DNA from: Krasilnikovozyma curviuscula
Taxonomy: Eukaryota; Basidiomycota; Tremellomycetes; Cystofilobasidiales; Mrakiaceae
DNA: 43,364 nucleotides
Assembly: GCA_014825775.1 (NCBI GenBank)
Contig: MVAQ01000184.1
Location: 1 to 43,364, forward strand
Direction: 5' to 3'
In this document: piece after piece, positions 22,732 to 34,031 of the stretch
Layout of the letters: every line of letters begins with the position of its first letter
Position numbering within the stretch: position 1 is the stretch's first letter
Made by a program: the position numbers and the translations under genes
Notes under the pieces: model-generated
Seen by the model: the letters and a program-made list of their open reading frames with translations, nothing else
Databases searched by the model: none
Told to the model about the DNA's origin: nothing

Positions 22732-24800
22732 TGTGACACTTCCTATCTAGACTTGTGACCAAACTGGCGGTTAGGGACTCAATTCATAGACCGGAAACTG
22801 GCTGCAGCCAAAAATTCGCATCGAATCAGGGGCGAATTTTCTTGAACTTGAAGAGACCACCTGGATTCAAATTTAGTACAGATGATATTGTGTGCTTCTT
22901 GCCAACTACACAAAAACCTGATGAACTTAGCGTGGATGTCTGAACGCAATTTCTTTAGAGACCACTGAACTAGTGCACTTGCTATACTTGACCTCATCCT
23001 TCATTAAATCGCTTGAATGCATAAGTCAACCAAGAGAAGGTTTACTTTGTTTACCCAGCAGTTGTTCCAAGTTCCAGAAACCAAGATGAAGGTTAGCCAG
23101 GTCTGAGATGCACCTGTCGCGGTCTCGCAGGCGCAACCACGCATTGCAAATAGACTCAAAGAGTTGTGTCAACCACAAGATTGAGGTTTCTAACATTGAG
23201 GATTCTTATTTGCTTGAAAGCGGATTTTTATCTATTTATTTTTTAATGATGGAGCTTCCGATACTTGTAGAGCATCTTCCAGTCGACGAAATCAGGACTT
23301 TCGGAAGGCATAAGGTTACACTGTACTGCTGATCAGTGCTACTGATCGGTGGACTTACTGAATTAAGATCTAGTGCTACAATACTGTACTTGGGTTACAA
23401 GACTCGTCGTGACTATGACGTGAAGATCGATCAAGCATTAAGAGTATTGGTTGGCATGTTCAGATTCTGCTAAGCTTGAGATACATCAATTTTGAGACTG
23501 GAAAGCTCAGGCAGTGGAATTCTAGAAAGGGACAAGTGAACAGAATATATGGACCCCGCTTGCTATTGTGCGCTCACACAGCTGCGGTCGTCCTTTGCTC
23601 CATTGTGAAACCCTTTGATCTTTTTATTTTTCGACAATAGGTTGAAAAATACTCAAATGAACGTGACATAATGTACAAAGGAAGAATATCTTGTGCGTTG
23701 CATAGTGAAACTTTTTTTTTTTTTTTTCTTTTTCAAACCCACATCACCATCAATTTGTGCATTCCTTCCAAAGAAAGAACTAGATGAGTCTTCCTGATTG
23801 CCTTTGGGGCTGAAGGAACTTTTTGGATCTTCTACTCGCTGAAATCAGACGGGATAGCAAATGTCTCTGATGGGGAGTGGAACGTGTGAGCCACACGCCT
23901 ATCGTTCACCTTAGGTTCGAGTGATCTCGTTCAATCTGCTTGTTTTGAGAATGTTTTGAGATTTTTTTGATCTGTTTGAAAGAAACTTGCAAATGTTGTA
24001 CACGCAAGAGCGACACGCATATCTGCCTCCCAATAATAGGCCTCATCTTTCAAAACCTTGTCATTGTAGTATATTGCAGAAAAGATGGTCTACTTCAGAC
24101 TTCTGAAACTCTTGCTTTGCAGTGAATGATGTTCGAAAGCAAAGGAAGAAAAACATGTCTGTGAGATGTTGTCTACGTAAAACTTGCATGAGCCGGTGAT
24201 GATGAGGTCCCTAGACGGTGAGAGGCTGAAAGAAAATGTAAATAACATACATCGTAGTATCAGGATGAGGAGAATTTCAAAACCTCGATGAGAGCCAAAA
24301 TAAAACAATGCGCGCAAGGCGTCAAGGCGTCACCGTGTCGTCGCCTTTACCAGCCACCTATTGGGTTTTGGCATACACATGGAACCCCATATTCCAGGCC
24401 AAAGCGTGAGGATTTAAGGAGGGGGTACTTCTGTGGGAGCTGATGTTAGGTTCAGCCGTCTACCGAGTATGTTGGTCGAGGTTCCTGCACATCAGTTCTA
24501 GCTTTTATGGAAAGAAGGTTCCTAGACAACAACAGCAAGCAAACTCATGTGGAGATCGACAGATAGCCACGTCGTGTGTCTCGCAAAAATAAGAGACAAC
24601 ACAGGAGCGTGGCGCGAGACCGCGGCGGGCAAAAGGCGCTAAGGAAAATCCACGCGGGAAACGTTCGATAAGGGGCTGATTTGCGCGCAGCAGGCGTCAT
24701 GAAAACCTTCCGGAGCAGGGATATTGTGAAAGGATGGTAGACGGAAATTATTACTCCTCCCTTTCTCATACCCGTAACCTTTAGATTTTTCAGGCTGGTT
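22732..24800. other. long gene-free region upstream of peptide B
   Basis: About 2.1 kb between the Rpc82 start and the peptide B TATA box. It contains a T17 run near 23,709-23,725 and short frames with no splice continuity or domain. A GATAAG core occurs near 24,667. Together with the similar region before peptide A, it suggests extended regulatory DNA. No RNA gene was recognised. Confidence 0.4.
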
Positions 24801-24803
24801 CTT

Positions 24804-24810
24804 TATATAA
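24804..24810 (+). promoter_or_regulatory. TATA box of peptide B gene
   Basis: TATATAA lies 110 bases before the peptide B ATG, matching the arrangement before peptide A. TTTGACCACA follows at 24839-24848. Confidence 0.55.
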
Positions 24811-24919
24811 AGGGCTTCCAGTACAACTCCAGTGCCCCTTTGACCACATCGGCACTTCTCTTAGGTTGACAAGTCCCCCTGGTGCACTTTATTCAAAACA
24901 CCCTTGCACCTTCAACAAC

Positions 24920-25243
24920 ATGCGTGTTGCCTCCGTCGCTTTCTCAGTCATTGGTGCTGTCTCCCTCGTGTCTGCTGCTCCAGTTCCAGCTCCCTCTACT
25001 GGTGCGGCCCAACCTGCTAACTGGGGTGGAGGACCAGGTTTCAAAGGCTGGGGTGGAAAGAGAGACGTTGAGGAGAGAGACGCAACTGAGGCCACTACGT
25101 GAGTCCATTCGTCCGATCCGCCGGGCAGTTCAAGAGGCAGCTTGTAACTCATTCTGATGCATTGCTGATATCGCAGTGACAACTGGGGTGGAGGACCAGG
25201 TTTCAAAGGCTGGGGTGGAAAGAGAGACAATGTAGAAGCCTAA
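24920..25243 (+). CDS. secreted repeat-peptide precursor B (Qsp1-like)
   Basis: Two exons, 24920-25098 and 25177-25243, joined across a 78-nt intron, give 81 residues. Residues 1-19 form a signal peptide, with likely cleavage before APVPAPST. Two copies of NWGGGPGFKGWGG follow, each ended by Lys-Arg (a kexin-type site): one in exon 1 after QPA, one in exon 2 after TTD. They are separated by an acidic spacer (DVEERDATEA). The tail is DNVEA; there is no CAAX box. The intron interrupts the codon before Asp-Asn-Trp in the same phase as in peptide A, and exon 2 starts with the same 12 bases (TGACAACTGGGG). The first 11 repeat residues (NWGGGPGFKGW) equal the Qsp1 peptide in length and share its Asn-aromatic-Gly start and Trp end. 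The gene converges on the phosphate-carrier gene. Confidence 0.87.
25019..25228 (+). repeat. 48-bp identical direct repeat in peptide B
   Basis: Bases 25019-25066 and 25181-25228 are identical over 48 positions and encode the NWGGGPGFKGWGGKRD unit in exon 1 and in exon 2. Identity at every third codon position points to a recent duplication or to gene conversion. Confidence 0.95.
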
Positions 25244-25690
25244 GTTGGATGGTAGTGAGTTTACTGTCCCTGTGTGCTGTCGTTGCCTTATACTGACTAC
25301 GTGGGTGTTCAGACTGCATAGACAACATAATCTTTTAGTCAGATGTATAATACATACAATACATCACTTGCCCTTTCGTACTTTGCATTTTCTTTCGCTT
25401 TCGCTGTTGCTGCTTTCTGGCTGTTTTTCCTTTATAATACGAGTAACGACATTTGTGACGCAACGTGCTTTCAGAGAGCAACCAAGAGAACCTGACAGGT
25501 TACGTCACAAACAGAAAGAGTGGATCGAAGGAGTACATCCATCTATCAATGATCCATCTACAGCTGAAACGATTGGGTTTCGAAAGCAGATTAAGATTAA
25601 AGCCAAACGGACAATGAAAAACGGGCGCGAAAGTCGTTTCTATAGGGTGAGAGGGAGTAAAATGATGATCGATTTTAGGGAGGAAGGAGT
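25244..25690. other. intergenic, convergent 3' flanks
   Basis: A 447-base gap between the stops of peptide B (+) and the phosphate carrier (-). A plus-strand reading frame crosses it but has no gene-like composition. No hairpin like that after peptide A was found. Confidence 0.5.
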
Positions 25691-27611
25691 TTACTTGGAG
25701 ATCTCGACTGAATTGGAGACAGTGTGAATTGACGTGTCAGGGTTGTAGACAGAACTGGGGTGTACCGTAAGGAAGAAGACTCACCACCACCTGTAGCACC
25801 AAGGGCAGACTTGATGGAACCGTAAAGACCGAATTGACCAGCAGTCAATGTACCTGCAAATTGAAGGGATCTCTCAGCTGCTTTATTCCGAGGACAACGA
25901 TAGAGTCACACTCACCGATCATGACGAAACGAGCACCCATGCCACCGAAGAGACCTTTGATTCCGAGTTGACTGGCAAGTCCAGTAAGTCTGGAGATGGT
26001 TCCCTCTCCTGGGGCACCCTTGGTCTTGTTCATTCGAGAGAGAAGGGTATCGGCAGGTTGAGAGATCTGAAAGAGAGGAAAGAGGTGGCTGTCAGCCGCA
26101 AGTTTGCCCTCGACAAAAATGGTCAACACTCACAAAGGCAGCAGCAAGACCAGCAACAAGACCACCAGCCAAGTTGAACGTGGTCTTCTCGGTAGAAGTG
26201 AGGTCACCGACTTTCTTACCTGAAAAGGCGACGATGTTTTCGAAAGCAATTTCGTAGACGGCGAACCTGCGAGGAATTTATGTTGAATATGACAACGCAG
26301 TGTAGGAAGGGGAAATAGAGTATTACTCACTTAGCCATAGTGTATGGAACTACAAGATAGAAAGCAACGAAGTTAGACTCGAGCCAAAATTGGCAGATAG
26401 TCGTTCGTCTGCCGGCTTACCTTGCTTGAAGAGAATTGGTCCAAAACCAGCGTAGAATCCTCCAATACCTTCCTCCTTGGCGATTCTAGCAAAACCCCCA
26501 GCGAGACCGCTGGCAAAGTCTGGTTGGGAAACCAATCTAATTCTGACGGCTTCCAATGGGCATAGAGCAACATCAGCGAAGAACTCGGCAATGGCGGAAG
26601 CTCCGAGATAGATAGCTTGTCTGTTTTCACGGGCAGCCTCTGTAGCGGAATGCGTAGAGAGATGAATCAGTAGAAAGAAGAGTAGATAAAAAGAAAAGAC
26701 ACGGCGTTACTCACCCAAACCGTAGTAGTCGATAGCTTGCTTCTTCCAGAACTCGTAACCTCCGAACTTGAAAGCACCTTGGATGGAGTATCCGACCTAT
26801 GAAAGCAGGAGTAACGAACGAAGCAATGAAGTGTGATTAGGCTCCTTGCGACGCAAGCAAGACATTGATGTGAAAGGCGAAGAGACGTACGATGGTTGGT
26901 CCCAACCCGGTCAAGAGAGCTCCAGCACCATCCTTGGCAATGATGGTTTTGAAAGCATTACCCATGCCCTGCGAAAGCGCCATCTTGTCAGTGTCGCGCA
27001 AGAAAAAGTTTCCAGCCGAGAAAAAAAGCACACACCTTGTTGTAGACTTCTGGCTCAAGTTGGATCTTGGTCTTGACGACATCCATTGGGGTAAGAGCAC
27101 CTGTGGTAGGGGAAAGAGAAAGTAAGCCTCTGCCATCACTTTTTTTTTCAGGTGGAGAGGCGCAAAAAAAAAAAGGGATGGTGCTCTCGTTTCAGTTTCT
27201 CATTAAAGACTGATAGGGCCAATCACCTATGGCTCGTAGAGAGTACTTCATTGGTCCCAAAACTGAATTTAAACGGTCCTCTAGACCAACAAATTGACAT
27301 CTCCCTTTCAAACGTTTTCACCTACTACCCGCCGTTCGGTGACGCCTGAGATCTCGTTCCTGCAAAAGCCCTCAGACCTGCCAGAAGGACAGCAAGGACT
27401 TACCGTGGGTGATGGCACATCCAAGAGCACCAGCCAAGGCGAATCTGGCGTAAAGGTCGGCACCAGTTGGCTTGCTGCCAACAGCTTCGAGGACCTTGGC
27501 CTTAGCAGCCTGAGCGTTCAAGTCGACAGCGCTGACGGCCTTTTCAGCCTTCTCAGAGACAGAGAGAACTGGGAAAGCAGAAGCGAAGAGAGCAGATGGA
27601 CGGTAAACCAT
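25691..27611 (-). CDS. MIR1: mitochondrial phosphate carrier
   Basis: ATG 27609-27611, stop TAA 25691-25693, several exons, about 330 residues as for the family. It shows the three repeats of the mitochondrial carrier family: [17 protein letters not shown] with [33 protein letters not shown]; and [20 protein letters not shown] with [29 protein letters not shown] and [10 protein letters not shown] are typical of the phosphate carrier rather than of ADP/ATP or dicarboxylate carriers. The last exon is only VEISK-stop, joined to GATGG by a GTGAGT intron. The N-terminal about 50 residues ([18 protein letters not shown] and on) precede the first membrane helix. The protein imports phosphate with protons across the inner membrane for ATP synthesis. 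No anomaly is seen. Confidence 0.93.
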
Positions 27612-27935
27612 TTTGAAAAAGCACAAAGAGAGGTGTTGGGTGTGGTAGGCTCAGCTTGGGGACGGGAAAGCAAGATATACGCACCCAAGGCACGGAAGTT
27701 TTGCCACCGAAAGCTCACGGCAGTTCGGATGAGATTACGAACAAAACATCAAAACACGACGCAAAAGCAGGTCGTCAGCGCGATCGAAGGAATATATAGC
27801 AGCTTTCGGATGCGAAGAATGTTGTCTACTCAGAAGCCCAAGTCACCTTGCACGGTGAACAGCGCTCCAGCTCAACAGCGCGCCCCAATCGCTGATAGTC
27901 GGTCAAACTAAGCAAACGTGAATAAAAGCGATACG

Positions 27936-30678
27936 CTACCCCTCGACGTAGTTAGACGGGAATATAAGTATTTCTCCCTGCTTCGAGTAGCCTTGGTACC
28001 ACCCTTCGCCGTATTGGCGACCCGACGGCGTGAGCTGAATCATTTCTCCTTCGACCAGCGACATCTCATCTCCACCCGCTGCATTGTATGAGAATATCAC
28101 CCGCACTACAAAAACAAAGACGCGAATCAACAACATGTATTTTAAGAGTGTGGAGACAGATGACAACATCAGAACTGAAAAGAGGCGACTTACCAAATTC
28201 AGCATTCGCATCTGCACTGGGACCATTGGATGACTGAGTCACAAAAGAGGACTGAGGTGGTAGTTCCATTCTAGATGTTGTTGAAGAGTAAGCGGGAACT
28301 TGAGTTTCTTCCATCTGACCTATCTTGAGGTAGGTTGTTGGTACGATGCCTTCTCCACTTCCGTCCCCTCTCCTGACCTTGACCCATCCTGAGCCATCAT
28401 CCTCATCTATGACATCAACAATCTCTCCAACTAAATTTAGGCAGCATTTCGAGAAGAGAAACGAAAGTCAGAACGAGAACCATTATCTGTATGCGCACAA
28501 GGTAAAGGAGTACTCACCGGTTACAGAAACTTCCAGCGGACTGCCGCTAGTGAAATCGAACGCGACGGTTGCTTTACCAAAAGAAGATGTACTGATGGCT
28601 GGAGGCGGTAGCGATGATGAGAGGCTGGTCTGGCTTGGACTCGGGTTCTCATCCGTGGGCGACAATGTTGAACCAGAAGCGCTCGGAGCTTGAGATAGAC
28701 GACTTATTGTCGAACCAGACATGGAGACTCGATGGCTTGATCTTCGTTCCACTTTGGATGCCGTCACTGGCACCCCCTTAGAGTTGCGGCAGTTTGCAGA
28801 CATTTTCAGCTCGCATTTGACGTGAACGTGAATTTGGCAGCCTGAACATGTCTTTCCTTTTCCACTGGAGCCGATACCCCAGATATTGGATTTGCAAAAA
28901 GCGCATTGCTGTGGAGTAATGAATGTGGACGGTTGGAAGGAGTGCGGCGCTTGAGATCCTTGATCGTCTACAATTGATCGGAGAGCGTGATGAGCGTTGT
29001 TGAGCATAAGAATAAGGTATGATTCGAACGAGAACTTACTACCGAGAGTCGCCATGATCACACTCTGCTCTTTCTCTCTTCCTTCCACTAAAACACCAAC
29101 CTTACAGCACTCGTCACAAAGATCAAGCGCGCCGAGCAGAACGTCGTCTGGATCTTGACCCTTGGTGTCAGCCTTCGCATATGTGATCGAAAGGGAGAGT
29201 GTCCTCTGCATCTCAGATTCTTTAACGGTCAGGATCGGGACGTTGGCGGTAAGAGTTTGGGCAGCTTTGAGGAGAGCTGTAAAACAATTTGAGAGTCAAG
29301 AGCCGCTCCCCCGTTACAAGTTGGTGCAGACGTACTGTTCTGTAGGACAACCTTGGGACCGGGCTCGACGTTCATCTCACCAGTTTCATAGAATCCAGGG
29401 ATCTCCTCCCATCCTTGAGCAGCAGGCTCTTTCCAATTAGCTCTTCTGTTGAACTCAACGTATAAGTCGAGTTCGTGCTGAGGGTCTACCGTTGTCGCTG
29501 ATTGTGATGATTCGCTGTTAAGTGCGGTGATTGCAGTGAGATGAGAAGTGCAAAGATTGAGTGTGTGGTTGAAGAGGTTGGCAAGTAGGATGAGAGTGGA
29601 CTGGTGAAGAGATTGAAGAGTCTAGAACAAGCGAGGCGCGCATATTAGCTCTTCTACCCCCTCCAACTGAGTGAACTGACGCATTACGCACATCTTGAAA
29701 CATCGGCAAATCTGCTCTATAAAATCTAGTGTTGACGCTGTTCATAATCTCAGTCGACAATATGAACGCATTCTTGTCCAGTCCCGCGAGCTCCTTCTTC
29801 TCGTCCCAAGACCTCTTCGCCTTGTCAATGTTACGAGCTTCGCCTGATGCCTGAGCTTTTTCATGTCGTAGACGACTCTGTTCCAGATCTTCAAGGGTAG
29901 CAGCGTACTTATATGGCGAATTCTGACGTTAGTTCGACTCTCAGCACCCAGAGCTGAGTTGAACTGAGCCTACCTTCTCTCTAGCCTTTTGGCGATCAGC
30001 AATAGCCGCATCTCTCCTAGATTCAAGCTTCCTACAAACCTTCTCAGCTTTCGCAACCACCGCTTCCTTCTTCAACTTCTTGTCCTCAAGAACTTGACAC
30101 ACCTGAGCAGATATTGAAGTAGAGAGATGCAAATGGGATTTCGCTGTGGCTTGAAGATTTGCAGTGTATTTGTGGAGGAACAAAGCTAGAGAGCTTCTGA
30201 TGTCGGCACCTGTCGAGTTCTTTGCCGGTGTGTCTCCTGGACAAGGAAGGCGAGGAGGATGATGATTAGCTTGCTAGTGTTGAGGGCCAAACGGACTCAA
30301 CAGCTGACTTACCGATGTACAGGTTCTCCACTTTTTTACTGACTTTGTCTTCAAACTTCTTTGAGAGAGCCTGGCAGCGAAGTCCGGCAGAGGAAGCAGA
30401 GCATGAACATCAACGAACGTCATAATTGGCGAGCTCAGGCACGCAGTCTTTGTTAGTCGAGCTCACCTGAAGCTTAGTTCCATATTCCCTTTCAATAGCA
30501 GCACGTTCAGCTAAGAAGCCTTGTACTTCAGAATAAAAGGAGATTGTTGTGCTGAGGTGCGAGATGATTGAATTAGCTTGATCCTGTGCGAAGTTTGAAG
30601 AGAAGTCAGATTCACCACCAAACCAAATAACTCAAACGACCTTACAGGGATGGAGAGACCGTAGCTGAGGCCTTCCAT
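27936..30678 (-). CDS. BZZ1: Bzz1-like F-BAR, C1 and double-SH3 protein
   Basis: ATG 30676-30678, stop TAG 27936-27938. Domains in order: an N-terminal F-BAR/FCH domain (MEGLSYGLSIP, then DQANSIISHLSTTISFYSE, ERAAIEREYGTKLQ, DTPAKNSTGADIRSS and long Lys/Glu coiled-coil helices); a C1-type zinc finger (HSFQPSTFITPQQCAFC, then CSGCQIHVHVKCELKMSANC); a Ser-rich linker; and two SH3 domains (ATVAFDFTSG to GSGWVKVRRGDGEGIVPTTY; VIFSYNAAGGDEMSLVEG to IFPSNYVEG). This order is that of yeast Bzz1, a membrane-curving protein that recruits the WASP/Las17 actin machinery to endocytic sites. The ATG was chosen because the frame upstream has no ATG and the F-BAR begins here. It is head to head with the deacylase gene, 155 bases apart. 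Confidence 0.9.
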
Positions 30679-30833
30679 GTTTTCAATGTCTACCAGCTGG
30701 TGCAAGTTGCTGGTATCTTCAGTCTTCACAGCCTCTAGAATCTCTCCTTCCACACTGACGGCGTCTCTCCCTTTTCCGAACCAATTATTTGAAGAATTTG
30801 CCAGGAATCTATCGACAAGTATTCGAAAGGTAA
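30679..30833. promoter_or_regulatory. bidirectional promoter region
   Basis: Only 155 bases separate the ATG of BZZ1 (-) from the ATG of the deacylase gene (+). Both start sites and any 5' UTRs must lie here or overlap. No TATA box is obvious. Confidence 0.6.
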
Positions 30834-31814
30834 ATGAAGGCTGTCATCACTAGAGTTTCTTCAGCTTCAGTCTCAGGTCAGTTTGTAGCTTGCATTGCCG
30901 CTCCTCTTTGCCGAACTGATTTTACCTTTGTTTACTTAGTCAATGGAGCTGTTGTCTCTTCGATAGGACCAGGGATACTAGCACTGATAGGAATAGGAGC
31001 TAGTGAGAGTTCTTCATCTTTGGACGAGTTGCTACTGAAATGCGGTTAGGTCACTCAAGCATGGAAGGGAACTAACAGCTCTGTGTCTCCACAATAGACG
31101 ATCTACCCCCACACTTTGCCCTACTTGCCTCAAAGATTCTCGCTCTCAAGCTCTTCCCCTCAACTGCGACCGTATCAGACGATAAATCAGACCGGCCAGC
31201 AACGATGTGGAAGAGAACACTCGCTGAAACAAACGAAGAGATACTATGTGTCTCGCAGTTCACGCTCTACTCGAAAGTGAAGAAGGGAAATAAACTTGAC
31301 TTTCATGCTGCTATGGTGATTCAGACAGCGTATACTGATATTCCACCCGTTGACTTTATTGACATATTCTTTCTTACCAAGTCTCCGACTGATGCCAAAG
31401 TCGCTTACGACACGTTTCTCCAGCATCTTAGAGATGGATATGACCCTTCGAAGGTGAAAGGTCAGTCGTCCGATAGGTGCTTCGTTGCATCTTCCTTCAC
31501 TGATGATCATCTTTGGTATAATTAGACGGTATATTCGGCGCCATGGTTTGTCTTCTTCAAATTGCCTTTCATTAACTATGTCTTACTGATATGCTCTTCT
31601 TTTTTTTCTTTAGATGTCAGTAGCAAGTGTAAACGAAGGACCCATTACCATCCTTCTTGACACAGACGACTTCAACCTGCCGCCTCCTCCAAAGCCGCTC
31701 CCACTTCCCAAGAACGGCTCCTCAAACAAGAAACCCATTGCGGAACATACATCTGTCGTTGTTACGTTGGAAGAGGAGATTGGAAAGGTCGTTGTGGGTG
31801 TCCAGGGTTTATAA
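30834..31814 (+). CDS. DTD1: D-aminoacyl-tRNA deacylase
   Basis: ATG 30834, stop TAA 31812-31814, six exons (exon 1 30834-30876). Landmarks of the DTD family occur in order: MKAVITRVSSASVSVNGAVV; IGPGILALIGIGAS; ILALKLFPS; MWKRTLAETNEEILCVSQFT with the SQFT active-site motif; KGNKLDFHAAM; GAMMSVASVNEGPIT with the Gly-Pro motif (NEGPIT instead of the usual N-x-GPVT). The enzyme removes D-amino acids mischarged to tRNA. The C-terminus carries an extra Pro/Lys-rich segment (PPPPKPLPLPKNGSSNKK) followed by about 25 residues, longer than bacterial and yeast forms. Confidence 0.92.
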
Positions 31815-32082
31815 GTAGGTACTTACAATAGATGGCTGCGATGGAACTCGTAGATGGAGAAACTGTAGTCGAGTAGGCAAGCTTTGAATGAGCAACATTA
31901 CTGTGCTCGCCATGGCTCTCAGCGCAACGGTGGATATGAGATATGAGCAGAAGATTCAGAACAACAAAAAAACATCCATGGTGCGGATTGCGCCGCATCT
32001 TTCGAATTGCCGTTCCGTGTCCCGATGTATAGCGAGTGCTTCTTTTCTCTAACGCTCTGCTTGTGACGAACATCTTCACGAG

Positions 32083-33356
32083 ATGGCATCTTCCGCTCCT
32101 GTAACTAAAACACATGCTCAAACCACCTTTGGAGGGGAGACCTTCGACTGGAATAACTGTGAGTGGAACGTTATCTCTTCATCAGCCGTGGTGAAAGCTC
32201 GCTTTTTTTAAACGCCCTTGTGGTTGTTGCATAGATGAGCAGTACCGCCCAAAGTACCCTCGGCTGATCTATGATCGCATTTTTGAGTTCCACGAGAGGA
32301 ACGGTGGGAAGTTCGGTAACGTCGTGTGAGGTTTTAACTCGATAACGTCCCTATTTCATTTTTCCACCTTGCTAATTTCTATCCATCGGTAGCGACTTCG
32401 GGTGTGGACCAGGCACAGTATTTTCTCCCTTACTTACCAGATTCGAGTCCGTCCTGGGCTCAGACCTGAACCAACCACAGCTCGAGGCCATTAAATCACG
32501 GTTCCCCTCTGAGTTCGCCTCTGGACGAGTTGCTGTGCTTCAAGGTAAAGCAGATGAAGTAGCTGAAGGAATGGAAGAAAACAGTGTCGATCTTGTGATT
32601 ACTTCGGAGGCGATCCACTGGTTCTCACCTGTGGATAAGTGGTTCAATGCGGTTGGAAGGATCTTAAGACCTGGTGGGACTGTCGCTGTTATCCAGTACT
32701 GTGAGAATTTTCTGCAATTATTATTTTTTTTCTTTGGAAAGAGATGAGTTCTGATACTGTATTTGATGCTGGTAGCGTTCGAAGAGCTCGACAACACGGA
32801 GGCAAACACCATCTGGCAGTCGTATCTACTCCGCACCCTCTCTAGACCCAGAGATCCACTACCGTCATCTACAGCAACAGCGACCCCACGTCCTAAACCC
32901 ATCAATGGAGGTGGTCAGGCAATGATGACCTCTCTTCTGCTGAACGTTCAAGTTCCGACTAACTTCTTCACTCAAGAGACAAGATACATCTCCAAGACCC
33001 CACTGTTTGGCTCATCAGCCTTCGCCAACAATAATCTGGAATGGGAAGACTTGACTGGTAAAGAGGCGACAGTGATAAATGACGAAAAGGTCATCTTGGA
33101 AGTCGACCGGACACCAGTGGAGATGGTCAAGTCGCTGGAGACGTTGGGGAACATGGTGGAAGTTGAGAAGAAGTTCGATGGTGGGAAAGAGATGAATGAA
33201 TCTCTGGAAGCATTGCAGAGAATCTATGGAAAAGATGGGGTTATGAAAGTTAGATGGTGAGTCAGTCGATTGTGATGCTCGACTAGGCTGCACCCCCTGA
33301 TATTTCTTTCTTCAAACCACAGGCCAGTTACACTTCTCCTCGCATCCAAAAAGTAA
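32083..33356 (+). CDS. SAM-dependent methyltransferase (trans-aconitate methyltransferase-like)
   Basis: ATG 32083, stop TAA 33354-33356, about 300 residues in five exons. A class I methyltransferase fold is shown by DFGCGPGTVFSPLL (motif I, SAM binding), SDLNQPQLEAIKSRFP, VDLVITSEAIHWFSPVDKWF and LRPGGTVAVIQY. The N-terminal TFGGETFDWNNYEQYRPKYP is typical of the yeast Tmt1/Crg1-type group, which methylates small carboxylic acids or lipid-like compounds. The substrate cannot be read from sequence. It is downstream of, and on the same strand as, the deacylase gene, with a 268-base gap. Confidence 0.85.
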
Positions 33357-34031
33357 CGCTTCCTCATTTACGTGTTTTGATAATCTTGATTGAATGGCCA
33401 CTAAGGTCCCATTTCGTGACTATTGACTCTCTCGCTGCGTGTAATAAGAGATCTTGAGTCTACTTGCTATCTCTGAGCTCAGATTCCGACAGAATTTGGT
33501 GGAAGAGGCATACAGTCACGCACATCCGGTCGGACATACGGTGGCGGCATTGCACTGCTTCTCTGAAGTGTCGCTCTCAGAACAGACAAACATCGTCCAT
33601 GAGAGACTACACGACCAGATAGCTGGGGATATATAAATGTGTGTTTATGTGTGTCAAACACTCAGTGGGGTCGAGGATGTGACATATTACGTATGCAAAG
33701 GCCTTTGCATGAGATCCATGACAGCCGAAGCGAGCACCATGCCACTAGACTGCTTCAGCTCGCTTTGCAGTTGCTCCCACCATCTGCATCAGACGCGTGT
33801 ACTTCCCACAACCAAGGTTGACCCCCTCCTGAAGATACTCGAGACGTCACCTCACTCGTGTGGATCGAGCTTGGAGAGCGAGCCGACGGCCAACTTCACA
33901 GCATCGCCGCTGGATTTCCTCTTTTCCCCTCCCCGTCACCTCCTTGATAAGAACGGCAGACCTACCAACGTATTCCTTCCCATCGTCCTCGTTTCCCGTT
34001 TGAGCTATCAGTGAAGACATTGTGGGAACGA
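33357..34031. other. intergenic with an unassigned open frame
   Basis: 675 bases. An open frame covers about 33,637-34,014 (with an ATG at 33,719) but ends in a stop and has no domain. It could be a 5' exon of the next gene only if spliced; I found no in-frame junction. Confidence 0.35.

Noticed and set aside
24303..24356. Small direct and inverted repeats (AAGGCGTC) before peptide B
   Set aside because: The units are only 6-8 bases and imperfect, not clearly above chance in a GC-rich stretch.
25245..25727. 160-codon plus-strand frame after peptide B
   Set aside because: It overlaps the 3' exon of the phosphate carrier on the other strand and has no gene-like features or splice signals.
33637..34014. 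125-codon frame before the uncharacterised-family gene
   Set aside because: It ends in a stop, has no recognisable domain, and no in-frame splice to the next exon was found.
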